NCBI GenBank assembly: GCA_025093985.1
Contig: JACAAK010000010.1
Location: 1,327,501-1,391,500 of the forward strand
DNA length: 64,000 nt
DNA from: Calvatia gigantea
Lineage: Eukaryota; Basidiomycota; Agaricomycetes; Agaricales; Lycoperdaceae
Reading direction: 5' to 3'
Every line of letters begins with the position of its first letter. The stretch's first letter is position 1. Positions 10,733 to 21,599 of the stretch are shown piece after piece. The notes beneath the pieces were generated by a model, which worked only from the letters and a program-made list of their open reading frames with translations, had not been told where the DNA came from and made no database searches. The translations under genes were made by a program, and so were the position numbers.

Positions 10733-11915
10733 ATGGCTAGCGTCGAGATGAAAAAGGACGGAAAGAACGAGGCAAAAACGAGGAAATTATAACTCCCCCA
10801 CCACCTTCTACTCCTGCAGAAATCAAGCCCACCTCGCTTCACCCACCGAGTCCTCAAGTCGCTCACAACATTGCGGAAGTGCACAGATACTACCGTGCCT
10901 GAGAAACGCGATTCTAAAGGTAAGATCATCCAGTTGGAATAGGATCGTCCACCTCGTTAAGACAGGCTTGCAGACAATACAACAAGGAAATCTCTTCCTT
11001 CGTGGCTTCCTAGTCCCTCAGATTCTGGAACTTCCATGGACGTCGACACTTCTTCATAATTGGCGGCCCAGGGACCTGTACAAGAAGTAGAGATGTACCC
11101 CCGTTTGCTGATCATCTTGACTCAGAGACCTATGCAAAAGGTGTTACAACTGGCAAAAGAGGCAGGTGAAAAGATCCCACAGCTTCATCGGAGGAGTATG
11201 GACCCAATCGCTACAAAGGTCTGGTATGCAGTAGATCGTGCATACGAACTCGGTGGAGATCTCGCAGATGCTCGACTGTACGGCAACCTGTCCCTCCTGT
11301 TCACAAACTCCCTTTCCTATCCCATCTCATCCAGAATCCTACTTTCCGCACAACGAACAGCTTCCCTTGGCGATGAACGTTGAACCCCGGGCAGTTCTAA
11401 TCAACTGCCTCCTCCACAACTACGTTCACTACAGTCTTTTCGATCAAACGGATAAACTCGCCTCGAAGACTACTTTCCCTACTAGTGCCAGTAGCCCTTA
11501 ATATGCACGATACTGTTATAACCTCGGTCGCGTCAAGGCCGTACAGCCCAACCACCCAGAGGCATACCGGAACCTACGACAAGCTATCCTCTATGCTCCT
11601 CAATCAAAAACCGCTCCTAGCTTTTACCAAGCCGTGCACAATTCTTTATCATCGTAGAGTTGTCAAGTGGATGATAAATTTGATTCCAAACGCGAAGTTT
11701 TGGAAAAGGCCTTGATCACTTATTTCGACATTGTCGAACGTAAGTGTTCACAAATCCAACCAGCCGCAACGAAACAAGACCGACACCATATATCCGCCAA
11801 TTAATCAGCCCTCCGCACAGGCTGCCTCTCCCAATTCCAAACAACCCTCTCCAAACATGTTTCCCAGTTCACGACTAAACAAAAACTAACCCTCGTTCTC
11901 CGGCAGAACGTAGTT
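10733..11915 (+). pseudogene. decayed copy of 26S proteasome regulatory subunit Rpn3 (PSMD3)
   Basis: Segments of Rpn3 appear in the right order but in several frames. They are a start with ASVEMKKDGKNEAKT (10733), PRFTHRVLKSLTTLRK (about 10835-10885), an intron, a TSMDVD stretch (about 11030), RRSMDPIATKVWYAVDRAYELGGDLADAR split at about 11195-11275, DQTDKLASKTTFPTSAS (about 11445), NLGRVKAVQ (about 11520), LEKALITYFDIVE (about 11705) and ALRTGCLSQFQTTLSKH (about 11810-11865). In-frame stops and at least four frame changes are present, and the C-terminal PCI half is missing. The intron-like gap shows it derives from genomic DNA rather than from mRNA. Rpn3 is an essential lid subunit, so an intact copy must exist elsewhere in the genome. 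Confidence 0.8.
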
Positions 11916-13355
11916 CCTCACGCACCGAAAATAACTACCCAAACTCCCGATGCTTCCTAGATCTGGAGCAATTGAGCACGGGACGGGTTGCGCAGTTTGG
12001 GGTGCGACGATAGGTATTAAGTGTCTGCCGCCCAGCAACCGGAATCGTCACCCAACTTGCAAATTTCACAATTCGCCCACCATTTTATGGCAACCACCCC
12101 TTCTTCACGATTTCGCGCGTCCTGCCGAGTATACCGTCATGTTCGGTGAGGCAGAAATTAAGGCTGCATGAATTCGATCGGACACGGGTTTTGCAGAACC
12201 AGCTGTACGTCCACACCTTGCCCTGCACCATTATTTACCCAACTGCACGAGATCGCTTTAAGGCATCTGACTTCCGGGTTCGGAGCGCTAAGTGTGGGAG
12301 ATGGCGGTGCCTATGGCAAGAAAATTAGGACATTTACCGAGGTACGAACTAGATTAGATAACATACAATCAACGTTCATGCTATGGTAGCATGCGTCTCT
12401 GTTTCACATCGTTGATACGGGGACCTGTGAAGCAGAAGGGGTCGCCAAAGTGCCAACGGTCTGCCGGATGGAACAAAGCAATTCTAATTTACCTACCCGA
12501 TCCTTATCGCCTCCGCACTCACGAGCAGCGACCACCAATACACCGCCATGACTTTTCGCCATTCACCGCTGCTCCCTTATCCCCAGCATCACATCTAGTA
12601 CCTTCTCCACACCAGCCGAAGTCCGCTGGGGCACATGCTACTCGACACTACGAGCAAGAGGATGAAGATGATCAACTTCAGGCTCATCTCACACGGACTC
12701 TGCTTACCGCCCTCCTGTGTGCAGGCCAGATACGCGAAACACATGGCAGGAAGGTGGTATGGAAGTGGCCGAACTCGAATCCGATTGTGCGCCGTCCTTG
12801 GTCCGTCACGTAGCAGTTCTCCTATTCCAACACGAGATCTCTGCCTGCCTGGGCTTAATGATTCGAATGAACGGCGCCCAAGAGCCAGGGCAGAAGAGTC
12901 TCTGGTGACAGAAATAACATCCGGGGACAGGGATGGTCTCGATATAGTGGGAACATGCTTTGACCGTATTGGGGGTCATATCTACGTTGCTAGTAAGGAG
13001 AGCGTCGCGGAATGGTTCTTGCAGGACGCCGATAAGAGGTGGTGGTGTGGTCAATTCCTCAGGCAAGGTTCCCCAACACCCTCCAAACCTCCAAATAGAT
13101 CCACTGGATATGAACCGTCCAATGCGTATTCCGAATATTGAATTATCACAGAATACGCTTTTTTCTCTGGCCCTCACTGTATCTTCTAGACCTAACATAT
13201 GGTCATTCATCCCTGTGTCAATCGCCACCAGCACATGCGCCACTGGTTGCAACCCCCCTAGCTCACGGACTCAAAACTTTCATATACTCAACCACTGCCC
13301 GCGCATTGTCAACTCATTTCCACCACTCAATTAACCCCTCATTCGTTACTCACCA
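11916..13355. other. unassigned, possibly further gene remnants
   Basis: Open frames of 60-170 codons on both strands have no consistent splice structure. One stretch around 12930-13040 (LDIVGTCFDRIGGHIYVASKE) has the rhythm of a WD40 blade, but it is isolated and cannot be assigned. I see no RNA gene or repeat here. Confidence 0.3.
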
Positions 13356-13359
13356 CCTT

Positions 13360-14035
13360 CTGAGAAGTTCGAAGCTCAGGAGGATAAGCACCACAACCCA
13401 ACAGGTGTAGACTCTCAAGATTGGGAAAATTTTGGGTCCGGAAATAAGGGGTGCACCACCTTCAATATTCTCGCATCCCAGAAGTGAGAAGCAGGCTTGA
13501 GCACCAATGACCTAGTTTTCCTCCGATTCCTCTATAGTGACAATCGCCAGGATGTCGCGGAGGGGTTTCCAGCTGATCATTGGACATTTGCCAATTATCA
13601 ATGTTCAAGGAGCCTTAACTGTGACCTTCCAATCGCCCTGAATTCTTGAAAAACAGGCGCAAGAGGTATAAGCTGTCATCCAGTCACGGTCCTCTGAGGG
13701 TCCCGCGCCGGATTGCATTGAATAGTCGTCAACAACTTTGGCGTACCCCACGCAACTTCGCGCCAGAGTGAGCACACGGCTTCGAGGCGAAGCGGCGTCG
13801 CTGACAATATGAATATTTTAGATAAGATTTCCGGAGGAACGGAGCGTGTTCTCGCTCGAAGGTTGTTGAGTTGGCGTGAGAGGTTGGTTCGTTCAACCGC
13901 GAGCTCCTCGAGGCAGGATCTCAATGAGGCGGGCTTGGTCGATTCCAGATGTGTTTACTGATAATTGTGGAGGCATAGCGGACAGGTTTGGTGGGTAAGG
14001 GATATCGTCTAGGTGTTCAATGTTCAACGCGTTTA
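13360..14035 (-). pseudogene. F-box-like family gene, decayed and truncated copy B
   Basis: This minus-strand copy corresponds to about the 5' half of copy D (23329-24712). It retains LEELAVERTNLSRQLNNLRA, VPPEILSKIFILS (the F-box-like core), LEAVCSLWREVAWGTPKL and, further 3', a broken version of the middle region down to about 13360, where similarity stops. The start region is also damaged. Its upstream module is short (about 14060-14115) and ends abruptly where a coiled-coil gene remnant begins, which marks a junction. Confidence 0.7.
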
Positions 14036-14115
14036 GCTAGTGTTTGAGTGGGTCAACGCACCTGTCCACTCATTACTTTAAGGATCCTTGAGCTAATTTC
14101 GGTTAACTATTTCAG

Positions 14116-15124
14116 GGTCTACATATGCAGCACCCGTTGTCATAGCGCGTACCAATTCTCTCGATCAAGAGGCAATGGCGGAAATGAGAGCAGAAACCAA
14201 GCAACTACGATCGTACATTGAGGAATTGATGGCACAACTAAAGAGTCAGAATCACCACCGCTGACCGCAGTCACGAATTGACAAAGGAGAACAAACATTT
14301 AAAGAGGCGCCTTCAGGATTTGGGAGTGGTCATGTCTCAGGTCCTGCAAGCGAATGAAGGTTCTGATCGAACAGACGAACCCACTCGTGAAGTCGCTCGC
14401 CTCACCCAACTCCTTTCTGGACACGAGAATACGCCAGTGGAATTGCGGGAAACATTGCATTCAATGATAGTTCTTGCACAGGACAACGAAAGTCTCAAGC
14501 AGAAGTTTGAAGACTTGAAAACGGAGAAGGTGTCCGTCGAGAAGGAGCTGAAGGAACTTGAGCAGAAGGATGGACCAGCCTGAAAGCGAGAAGAATTCGT
14601 TTGCTTACGCGGTTGAGAGAGATGGAAAAGCTGCTGATAGACCGGCAAGTGAAAGGGAGTAGCAAGCGGGAGCTCCAGGTATTGTTGAAGGATGTGACGA
14701 AGGAGAATGAGGCACTCAAATACCATGAGAGGGAGAAGCAAGATCAAATATCAGTCTCCCTACTCACAAGTCGAAATCAGACCCAGGTGGATGACCTGAA
14801 GGCGCGAAAATTCACGTTTCGAAGCGTGGTATTCAGGAATTAGAAGAGGTGATGCGTAAGATGCAGATATCCAATTCGGATAACCGACTGCGTCGAAGGA
14901 TTGGTGAGTTGGAGAGGGAGAAGGAGCAGTTGAATGGTCAGGTTACGGAGATGACGAGACAAATTGCTGGTGTTGAAGAGTTGAGTAGGCAGAGGATTGA
15001 GGAATTGGAGGGAAGGTGCAGAGAGCTCGAAATGACGAAGCAGACCCTACGACATCAACAAGCTGTAGGTGAACACCATGATGCGAACGCACCTCCGCCA
15101 GCTTATGAACTTGTTGCAACTTGA
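14116..15124 (+). pseudogene. long coiled-coil protein, frame-broken
   Basis: Four consecutive pieces in changing frames form one continuous helical protein: from about 14116 (EAMAEMRAETKQLRSYIEEL), 14278-14580 (ELTKENKHLKRRLQDLG), about 14590-14810 (TRLREMEKLLIDRQ) and 14849-15121 (RLRRRIGELEREKEQLNGQ). It ends with APPPAYELVAT, a possible PPxY ligand motif for WW domains. Nearly all of it is heptad-patterned. The breaks near 14264, 14580 and 14815 cannot be removed by introns of normal size. I do not recognise the family. It begins exactly at the edge of the F-box module and lacks a clear start, so it is probably truncated. Confidence 0.6.
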
Positions 15125-15690
15125 TCCCTCCATATTGCACGTCCTCGCTATTTGAATTTAGTCTACTGTTTTCGTCCTTTATTACACTGCGGCTATCAGT
15201 TTTTCAGGATATAGAAGTTTCGTTCTAGGAGCATGTTTATATTTTACAACACGACCTTGTCTCTTCACTTTCTGCTTTGCCTAGGGGTAGATCCGAGCTT
15301 TTGGACTGAGAAGTTAGGGTGAATGTGCAAGGTGGGAGTGCCATGCGTTGAATACCCCATTCAGCCAACACCCCCTGCTCTGCCTGTTGGTTCTGGAGCA
15401 ATATATTGGACACTATCCTTGCCCCAACCCAGGTGTTCCCCCTGGTGGGTAGCCCACACCCGCACCACGCAAACGATTTAATTTTTTTCCTGCAGCTTTG
15501 GCTCGATGCCAAGTTGGATCGGCTGGGGCACCTACATTCATGGTATCAGAGAGATGCGAGTCTATTGCTGCACTGGAAGTGAGTCTGGGTAATATATATA
15601 CTACAAATAGGAATGACGCAGTTACCGAGGATACTTAGAGAATGGAAGATGAATGTTATCTATAATGTCCACATTCTATGAAAACCAAAC
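15125..15690. other. intergenic with one retrotransposon-like motif
   Basis: No gene is seen. The only notable element is the string TGGTATCAGAGAGATGCG at about 15540, listed separately. Confidence 0.4.
15535..15560 (+). other. candidate tRNA-Met primer-binding site of a Ty1/copia-type element
   Basis: TGGTATCAGAG is the usual primer-binding sequence (complementary to initiator tRNA-Met) just inside the 5' LTR of many Ty1/copia retrotransposons. Here it stands alone: I found no matching second LTR and no gag or pol reading frame downstream. It may be a solo remnant or a chance match. Confidence 0.3.
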
Positions 15691-18116
15691 TCAATGAGCC
15701 GGTGCAACGTCCACTTCCGACCAATCACTAGCATTCGATTCGACATCCGAGAAATCGAGTTTCGGTGACTTCTCTTTCATCGGCCCATTCTGTAACAAGA
15801 ACTCTCCTTCGTCGCCACTTTCGCTCCCATTAGCTTTGCTCTCCGAATTCAGATATTCTGTTTCGTCGAATTCCTGCACATCCCCGATGATAGGAGTTAG
15901 AGGCCGAATAGTAGCTCTGAGGTCCACCTCGGCTGGAATAGGTGCAGGATCAGCGGACTCTATGGTCAGAGGGGTAACGGTGTTGGACTCTTCAGGGCCC
16001 GGAAAATTGGTAATGTTCTCGTCGCCCACCAATGCTTGCTCATTCCTGGGTTCCTTTACGGCAGTCGGTGTAGCAAGCATGCTAAACGACATTGTTCCGC
16101 GGCCTCTGTTTCTGGCGCGTTGCGAGGTTGGGATTGAGTCCCCTCAACCGCTACAGCTCCTGCGGCCTTGTCTCCAACGACAGCCTCATCCTCCGGTGTG
16201 GAATTCTCTTGAGGGGAAGTAGGGGTATTGGAGTCTGATACCACCTCCGAGGGCTCGACGATGATGGGTTCTTCGGCGACACCAGTCCCAGAGTGTTCAG
16301 GAAACGGCAGCGCGGTCAGCTCCTCAGTATTTCAGGGAGAGGCGAAGGAAGGGGAGAGAACAGGGGTGGAAGGCGCCGATCGACTTTCCTTCTTCTCCAG
16401 AACCTGAGGAGCCGGGGTTGGTTTAGACGTATCAAGTTCCTCTTCCTGCGAAGTCACATGCCTCAACCGCAACACTGTGCTTCTTCGACTCCCTCGAAGC
16501 CTTCGCATTCCACCTCCCTTCAACCTCCTGCCCCAAATCCTCCAACAGCATGCTCCACCTTCCTTACAACTTCCTTCCGCTTATTTCTCAACTCCCCATT
16601 ACCAAAACTCTCAATCGAGTCGAGCTGAGCCAAGAGGTGGGTCAACTGACTGCTGATAAAAACGGAAAGGTTGGTTGTTGGCAGTATACGCGAGATGAGC
16701 ATGTGGCTGGGCTCGAGGTGAGGTTGGATGAGGTTGGGACAAAGTCCAGTTTAGCTGGGAACGCAAAATCGCTCTCGTGAGTGCGGAACCTGTTCTCGAT
16801 TGTTTGAATGCGCTCCATACCTTAGGAGATGAGGACTTCGGCTCCACTCTGGCGACAGGGACCTCCTTCTATTTTCCCTTGTCCGAAGATATAGGTGAAG
16901 CAGGAACTTTCTTCGTAGAAACTGAAGGCGTCGGTACGGGTGGTTGACGCGCAGGAGTAGGAGTAGGTCGAGGCTGAGGAAAAATTGAGAATCGCCTGGA
17001 TAGTGTCGCGGACTTCATTGGCGTGTTCGTTGTTCAGACGTTTCTCAAGGTCTTCCTTAAGAGTAGTCTGAGGGGATTTAGGACGCGGTACTTCGGGTGC
17101 AGGAGGGGAAGGTTATGGGGTCGTATGGTCAGAAAATGGACTTTGTAAGAGAGGGCAGAATATCTTACCTGTTTCCTCTGCTCCTGTTGTGAATCTTGCC
17201 CTATGCCCGTCAACAGATTCAATAGTTTCCCGAAATCAAAGACAGGAACCGAGTTTGTATGAGACGTTTCCGGATCCCTTGGTGTAGAGGTCTTCTCGGG
17301 AGTGGTCTTTGGTGGCTGAACCTGGAAGCATGGTCAACAACCGCTGGGAGTGAAGCGGATTAGAAATACTTACGTTTGGAGCTTCAGTTGGTTGAGAAGT
17401 CTTCGCCTCACGCGGGTGATTCTCGGCCGTTGATAAAGCGAAACCAAGCTGTTGCAGGAGGCTGTCTAGTTCGCCGGCTTGACCAGACGTGGAAGGCCGC
17501 TGCGTCCTGTGGAGTTCCGGCTGGCTCTTTCGCAGAAGTTCAACTTGGTGGAGAGGCAATCTCACAAATATGGGTTCTTCAGAGGGTGGCCGAACGAGCA
17601 ATTCCGGTTTCTTCTGTTGCAAAACCTACAATGTAATATTAGAGTTGATCTAATTTCAATTGAGCAAATAGTAACGTTACCTTTCCACAAGAACGATTCG
17701 TGATTTCAGGACAAAAAGGACAACTTGATTGGATATTGGGGCGTGATTATACACCAGCTGTGATCTGAAAACAGCAATCAATCAGGGTGTTCAGTTACAC
17801 AGGGAAGCCTAAATACCCACCTCGGGAGTCTCAAATGCAGCCGATCTTCCGTATAGCATCAACTTCTCCTCAATCTCCCCATGCAATCTCTGCTCTTCTT
17901 CGCGTCGTCAAGGAGGTTCCGCTGAAAAGGGAACGCCTTGGCGGGTATGTTTCTCAATACATGGTGAAGGGACGCGGTGGAGATTAGCCGTTGAAGGTCG
18001 AGGTCAACATTTGTTGGACCCAAGCCTACGCTGTTAAGACAGGCCATCGGGTCGTAGACGGGAATGGAATAGTGATTCGCCCACAAACACTCGCTCCTTG
18101 GCAAATCCGACAACAA
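15691..18116 (-). pseudogene. BAG-domain protein gene (Hsp70 co-chaperone type), broken
   Basis: Minus-strand pieces reconstruct a basidiomycete BAG-domain protein in order. The N-terminal charged helix is REEEQRLHGEIEEKL (about 17880). Next is a linker exon (17375-17636; ELDSLLQQLGFAL) with a good intron to the next exon (about 17172-17329), then DLEKRLNNEHANEVRDTIQAI (about 17000-17065, split over the frame). The BAG core includes AYTANNQPFRFYQQ then LTHLLAQLDSIESFGNGEL and RNKRKEVVRKVEHAV (about 16540-16670). An acidic tail ends in SNASDWSEVDVAPAH (15691). Within it are a TAG after SSDKGK, a TGA after SPSFASP, and at least three frame changes, including two inside the BAG domain. BAG domains bind the Hsp70 ATPase domain as nucleotide exchange factors. 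This copy cannot make a whole one unless the indels are assembly errors. Confidence 0.75.
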
Positions 18117-18722
18117 CCTCGAGATAATCTATCAGGAGTAAGGAATTGAATCCCTGCGAGCGAGGGCTCCACGTAATAAAATCTGATAAAATGAACTGGT
18201 TAGGGGTGATCTTGAAGTGGCGTTCAATGAACTGTCTTCCGGGCGTTACGGTCGTGTAGCCAAAAGATACCAGGGGACCGGCAGCCGACTCCTAGCGTAT
18301 GGGTGTCATGTAATGAGGGAGAGACGTATAACTAGTCATGGAATATCCAAAATTGTCTTAGATTATTGAGAGGCCCGAACGCCCATACAAAACTGGTTGA
18401 GACATTGGCTTTTGACTGTCATCACCTCGCCCACAACAGCCATGAACAAGAACAGTGAGGATCAACAAGTATGTATTCCTGCACTACAGGTGGTTGTTTT
18501 ACTTACTATCAGTCTATCACAATGATACCAAAAGGAGAAAGAAAATTGCTTTCCTGCGAATCATTGCATCAACGACAGACCCCCCCTTGTCAGACGTGAT
18601 GGCAAGGGCCAACAAGACTGCAACCCCCCCCCCGAACAGGGTGGCTTGGGCCAGCCGCTTTTCGGGCGTGCGCTGTTGTTTTTGTGGCCATCACAGTTGA
18701 CCTTTAGCCAGGCTTTTCTTTA
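18117..18722. other. no supported gene
   Basis: Nothing recognisable beyond short open frames. It would hold the promoter of the BAG gene on the minus strand. Confidence 0.4.
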
Positions 18723-18986
18723 GTGAACATTGTGGAGCCAGATTCACTCTGCAGTTTGAGGTGGGCTGAAGAGGAAGATGCAAAGTTTGATAATGAGAAG
18801 CTTAAACAACTTCGTGCCCTCGGTCGCCAACTTGAGAAGCAATTTGATGAGGCTCAAAGGGCACTTGATGAGCTCATTGCTGGAAATGCAGAGATCATGG
18901 AGTGTTTGGGGAATGGTATGTTGCTTCCATGCTCTGTGGTGCCCACCAACATTCATATTTACCAAAGATTCAGGCGAGGACTCTGA
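18723..18986 (+). CDS. possible small coiled-coil protein, unverified
   Basis: An 87-codon open frame has a charged helical core (DNEKLKQLRALGRQLEKQ, EAQRALDELIAGNAEIM). A possible 5' splice site (GTATGT at about 18915) suggests the exon may end before the stop. No domain is recognised. The helical composition is more protein-like than chance frames nearby, but there is no independent support. Confidence 0.25.
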   Translation: MNIVEPDSLCSLRWAEEEDAKFDNEKLKQLRALGRQLEKQFDEAQRALDELIAGNAEIMECLGNGMLLPCSVVPTNIHIYQRFRRGL

Positions 18987-19086
18987 GGAGTGATCAAGCA
19001 CCACTGCACTGATGCCTCAAATTCATCACTAGACTAGCCTTTAATTGCCTTGACTCCTATCACATTTTATTGCTAAAGAACAAGTA

Positions 19087-20374
19087 CAGTCGACTCGGGG
19101 ATACCCCATAGTTGTAGTAACCCATACTCTGCCATAGTCCATAGAAATTTTTGGGAACGAAGTTGGTTCGCAGGTATTTTCAACCCATAACCCATAACTC
19201 TGTACCCCTTAACCCATAGGTTTCTGGAGGCAAAAACCCCTAGCGCCCATGGCTATATTTGGTGATTCATTCACTCCCAGTGAAAAATCTGACCTCCGCC
19301 TTGGAAAATCTGAGGTCAACTTTTTTAAGGCGGCGTCAGATCATCAATCATCATACAGCCACTTGTCCATAATAATAATAATAAATTATTATTATTATTT
19401 TAGTTCACAATTTCTTACTAAAACTTGTGTGTGGCAGCAATAAACTCGGTAATTCCGAAAAAATGGTGGTTTTTCACAGGGGGGCAATGAATAAAATATT
19501 AATATATAATAATTCATTTTTCGGGATTATGGAATGTTTTCATAACACATAGTACAGTCATCAATCAGCCAACGCGACAACATCACACAACGAGACAAAA
19601 CAATCTCCTGGGTCGAGTTCTTCACCAATTGACCTCAAACCTTTTGTAAAATATGTGGTTTAATAACCGCTGTAAAGATAAAGTAATTGTGCTGGGATAC
19701 TGCTTCAGGAAGTTCCAAAATTTCGATTTTTATGCCTCATTTTCCCTCAAATTAATGTGTTTTAAAAACCCTGAGCACAATATATATGAGGGACCGAAGT
19801 ACAACATCATGTAAACTGCAAAAGATGGTAAGTTACAGTTATGCGGAATAACCAGTACACATATAAAGCACTGTTTGTATCTGGGATGCTGTACAGGTGG
19901 TCAAATGTGTCTTATGGTCACCTTATATACATAGGGTCCTCAGTATGACGATTGTTGAAATTGCTACAATCTGCACCTCCACCCACAGATCAATTTACCT
20001 CATTCTATATACTCCAATGGGACCCCCACAATACCCAAGAAATCAAGGTGGGTCAAAAAGCCAAGGATCATAACTTGGCAGCCCGTGCGGTTTTGTATCA
20101 ATCAATGATAACAGCCGAAATGACACCTCCCTACAAATCATTGAATTGTCCTTGAAATACTCATTCCCTTTGCTCAAAATTGAGAAAGGACATTGCTAAG
20201 ACATTAGTGAATGCATATATTACAGTTGTTTCTTGTGTAACCCATTGTGGCCGCAGCATTTTTCGAAATAAGATTTCTTGTCTCATTATGTGATTGATGA
20301 CTGTAATAATAATCTGTCATACCCCATAGCCCTGAGAAGGAACAAAGTGTTATGGGTTAAGACAGAGTTGGCTG
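19087..20374. mobile_element. non-autonomous TA-flanked DNA transposon candidate (about 1.29 kb)
   Basis: The left end reads CAGTCGACTC and the inverted right end CAGCCAACTC (8 of 10 identical). Both are flanked by TA (19085-19086 and 20375-20376), the target duplication of Tc1/mariner/pogo elements. Subterminal motifs also mirror each other: CTTAACCCATA near 19208 on the plus strand and the same motif on the minus strand near 20355. Several further CCCATAG/AACCCATAAC units occur in the first 130 bp. The interior is AT-rich, contains a (TAA)n/(TTA)n palindrome and has no transposase-like frame. It abuts the inverted F-box upstream module on its right. Confidence 0.6.
19369..19404. repeat. (TAA)n/(TTA)n perfect palindrome
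   Basis: A run of AAT/TAA units is followed directly by its own inverse (ATT/TTA units), giving a near-perfect hairpin of about 14-15 bp per arm inside the transposon candidate. Such sequences are prone to replication slippage and could cruciform in vivo. Confidence 0.75.
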
Positions 20375-20394
20375 TAGTCGCGATTGCCGCCGTC

Positions 20395-20600
20395 GAATCA
20401 CCTGGGTACAACATGAGCCTTACAATACCACATGAATGAGATTGCTCCCGCGCTTCACATTTGCCAGACGTTTGATCGTCGAACGCCGAAGATTGACCCG
20501 CAGCTCGGTAGACCCTGAAATGGTGAACCGAGATTAGCCCAATGACCCTGAAAGTAGTGAGTGAACAGTGCGTTGAATGCGTCGATCACTTAAACACGGT
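20395..20600. repeat. upstream module of the F-box family, inverted copy
   Basis: This is the reverse complement of the module seen at 7845, 22670 and 24800, with landmarks CCTGGGTACAACAT, GAGATTGCTCCCG and GATTGACCCGCAGCT. It precedes F-box copy C in the same relative orientation as at copies A and D, so module plus gene form one duplicated unit. Confidence 0.7.
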
Positions 20601-20603
20601 TGA

Positions 20604-21580
20604 ACGTTGAGGCACCTGGATGGTATCCCTCGCCCACCGAACCTGTGTGTCATGCCTTCACAATCATTGATAAACGTGTCTGAAATCAACCAAGTCCACC
20701 TCATTGGGACCCGCCTCGATGAGCTCATGACGGAACGGTCTAGCCTCCTCCGCCAACTTAACCACATTCGAGCGGGAACGTGCACTATTCCTTTGAAAAT
20801 CTTGTCCAAAATATCCACATTGTCAGTGACGCCGTTTCGCCTTGGGGCTGTATGTTCACTCTGGCGTGAAGTTGCGTGGGGTACGCCAGAGCTGCAGACG
20901 ACCATTAAATGCAGCCTAAAACGGAGTCCTCAGAGGAGCATGACGGTTTGTACCTCTTGCGCCTGTTTTTCAAGATTCAGGGAAATTGAAGGTCACTGGA
21001 GCTTATAGACATTGATCGTTGGCATATGGCCAACGACCAGCTGGAAACTATCCGCGAAATCTTGGCAAGTCGTCACCACGGAAAATCAGGATAAAATTAG
21101 GGCATTGACGCTCAAGGCTTCTCACCCCTGGGATGCGAGAATATTGAAGGTGGTGCACCCTTGTTTCAAGACCCAACAGTTTTCCCATCTTGAGAAATCA
21201 TACCTGTTGGGTTGTAGTACTGCTCCTCTTGTGCTTCAAAACGCCCCACGTCCACGCCAATTTTCCTTTTGAATGCAGTAGGACACATTTCTATCCAGAA
21301 GTCAACCTTACTGGAACCAGATCATAACTGTCCGGCTGGAGGTGACACTGTTGGTATATTGTCTCCGGCTGCTTCGACTACCACCACCACAGCTCGAGGC
21401 TTCCGAGTGCGTTGACCCCACATCCTTAGGGCGTTCGTTGCCCCGATCAACTTTATCGCGGAAATTACGACTCTCCCTCATTTGGTGAATTTTGAGTGGG
21501 CTAGAAAACTGGTATTTTTCCGGAAAGGCAACCTATCCTTTGATCAACTGGACCAAGTATGGTGAGCACTGTCGCCTTTG
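20604..21580 (+). pseudogene. F-box-like family gene, decayed copy C
   Basis: This plus-strand copy has an open first part of about 120 codons (from about 20607: DGIPRPPNLCVMPSQ, TRLDELMTERSSLLRQLNH, PLKILSKISTLS, LGAVCSLWREVAWGTPEL). Frame shifts then break the middle (LETIREIL, about 21045) and the LRR-like part (about 21100-21270, LEKSYLLGCSTAPLVLQNAPR). Similarity continues to about 21580 and stops where EDE1-like sequence begins. The Pro-Pro-Glu of the F-box core is changed to Pro-Leu-Lys. Confidence 0.75.
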
Positions 21581-21599
21581 CTTTTGGGGGAGGGGTGGT

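Noticed and set aside
12900..13050. WD40-like stretch LDIVGTCFDRIGGHIYVASK
   Set aside because: A single isolated blade-like segment without further repeats or splice-linked exons; assignment to a COMPASS-type WD protein would be a guess.
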